DNA of 64,000 bases from Bifidobacterium primatium (GTDB lineage: Bacteria > Actinomycetota > Actinomycetes > Actinomycetales > Bifidobacteriaceae). The stretch is taken from positions 385,353 to 449,352 of the forward strand of contig NZ_PEBI01000002.1 in assembly GCF_002802875.1 (NCBI RefSeq), in the 5' to 3' direction. Positions 63,555-64,000 of the stretch are shown here, one piece after another. Both the position numbers and the translations under genes were made by a program. The notes below the pieces were generated by a model. The model saw only the letters and a list, made by a program, of their open reading frames with translations. It was not told the DNA's origin and ran no database searches. How positions within the stretch are numbered: position 1 is the stretch's first letter; each line of letters opens with the position of its first letter.

Positions 63555-64000
63555 TCAGCCGAGCAAGGCGGCGATGACGAAGATGAACACGGGGGAGGAA
63601 AGCGTGCTGAGCAGGATGCCGTCTCGTGCCAGTGTGGTGCCGGCGTCGTATCGGGCGGCGTAGTTGTATACGTTCTGCGCGGTGGGCAGCGCCGCCAGAA
63701 TCACGCACGAATACAGCTCATGACCGCGGAATCCCATTGCATAGGCGAGGGTGAACGCCACGGCCGGCATGACGGCGTTCTTCAGCAGCGCCGCGGTGAT
63801 GGTGGCCGCACGGCTGGTGCCGCCGCCCAGCGGCTTCGACCCATGCAGCGACATGCCGAACGCCATGAGAATCAGCGGCACGGCGGAGTTGCCGACGATA
63901 TTGATGGGATCGTAGATGTAGCTCGGTACGACGAACCAGCCGGCGGCGTCGCTGGCCGCCGACGTGACGATGCCGATGAGCACGCCGATGAGTATGGGCT
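63555..64000 (-). CDS. AEC-family permease (auxin efflux carrier type), N-terminus outside window
   Basis: The C-terminal 148 residues of a membrane transporter with five hydrophobic segments. PLILMAFGMSLHG and LAALPTAQNVYNYAARYD are typical of the AEC family, which includes malate and other organic acid carriers. The reading frame is open to the right edge. It lies upstream of hypE on the same strand with a 156-bp gap. It could export an organic acid end product, but nothing ties it firmly to the hydroxyproline genes. Confidence 0.8.
   Translation of the reverse strand, partial: PILIGVLIGIVTSAASDAAGWFVVPSYIYDPINIVGNSAVPLILMAFGMSLHGSKPLGGGTSRAATITAALLKNAVMPAVAFTLAYAMGFRGHELYSCVILAALPTAQNVYNYAARYDAGTTLARDGILLSTLSSPVFIFVIAALLG

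Overview
The window looks like chromosome from a high-GC, Gram-positive actinobacterium, most likely a Bifidobacterium. This is inferred from recognisable bifidobacterial-type proteins, the rpmE-prfA-prmC-tsaC-wecA gene order, GC-rich codon use, a sortase-anchored surface protein and several LacI-type sugar regulator boxes. No rRNA, prophage, insertion sequence or CRISPR array was seen. One tRNA (CAT anticodon) lies at 5439-5512.

Layout. 1-7 kb: M13 peptidase (cut by the window edge), methionine aminopeptidase, citrate synthase, a membrane-anchored polysaccharide deacetylase, the tRNA and an MFS exporter. 7-15 kb: nucleoside salvage (nucleoside hydrolase, CNT transporter, deoA, a SorC/DeoR-type regulator, deoD, deoB, deoC) with two matching operator-like sites. 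15-22 kb: a potassium channel, then a GABA-type cluster (4-hydroxybutyrate dehydrogenase-like enzyme, 4-aminobutyrate aminotransferase, APC permease, divergent PucR regulator). 22-30 kb: housekeeping genes (rpmE, prfA, prmC, tsaC, wecA, an AtpI-like protein, guaB). 30-38 kb: an arylsulfotransferase-like protein, a tandem array of hairpin repeats, an MFS transporter plus GH13 alpha-glucosidase with a LacI regulator, and oligoribonuclease.

38-48 kb is the most unusual part: a four-gene polar amino acid ABC transporter, then prdC, prdA, a small conserved gene and prdB (D-proline reductase), a TetR regulator and proline racemase. 48-55 kb is a type I restriction-modification system (hsdM, hsdS, hsdR). 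55.6-63.4 kb holds a glycyl radical enzyme that matches trans-4-hydroxy-L-proline dehydratase (HypD) at every active-site position I can place, and its radical SAM activase. Between them, on the other strand, is a large surface-anchored protein with two HEFGH metalloprotease domains.

Together these genes suggest a route: host protein (perhaps collagen-like) cut at the cell surface, hydroxyproline and proline imported, hydroxyproline dehydrated to pyrroline-5-carboxylate (the reductase ProC would be encoded elsewhere), L-proline racemised and D-proline reduced to 5-aminovalerate. The aminotransferase and 4-hydroxybutyrate dehydrogenase at 16-18.5 kb could act on GABA or on 5-aminovalerate and spend further NADH. 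Such electron-sink amino acid metabolism is typical of Stickland clostridia and unexpected in a bifidobacterium. PrdB has Cys codons at its expected redox motif, so the system seems free of selenocysteine.

Several intergenic regions carry hairpin-rich repeats, some flanked by duplicated 3' ends of neighbouring genes. The metalloprotease gene itself is bracketed by a 27-bp direct repeat copied from the 3' end of the activase gene.
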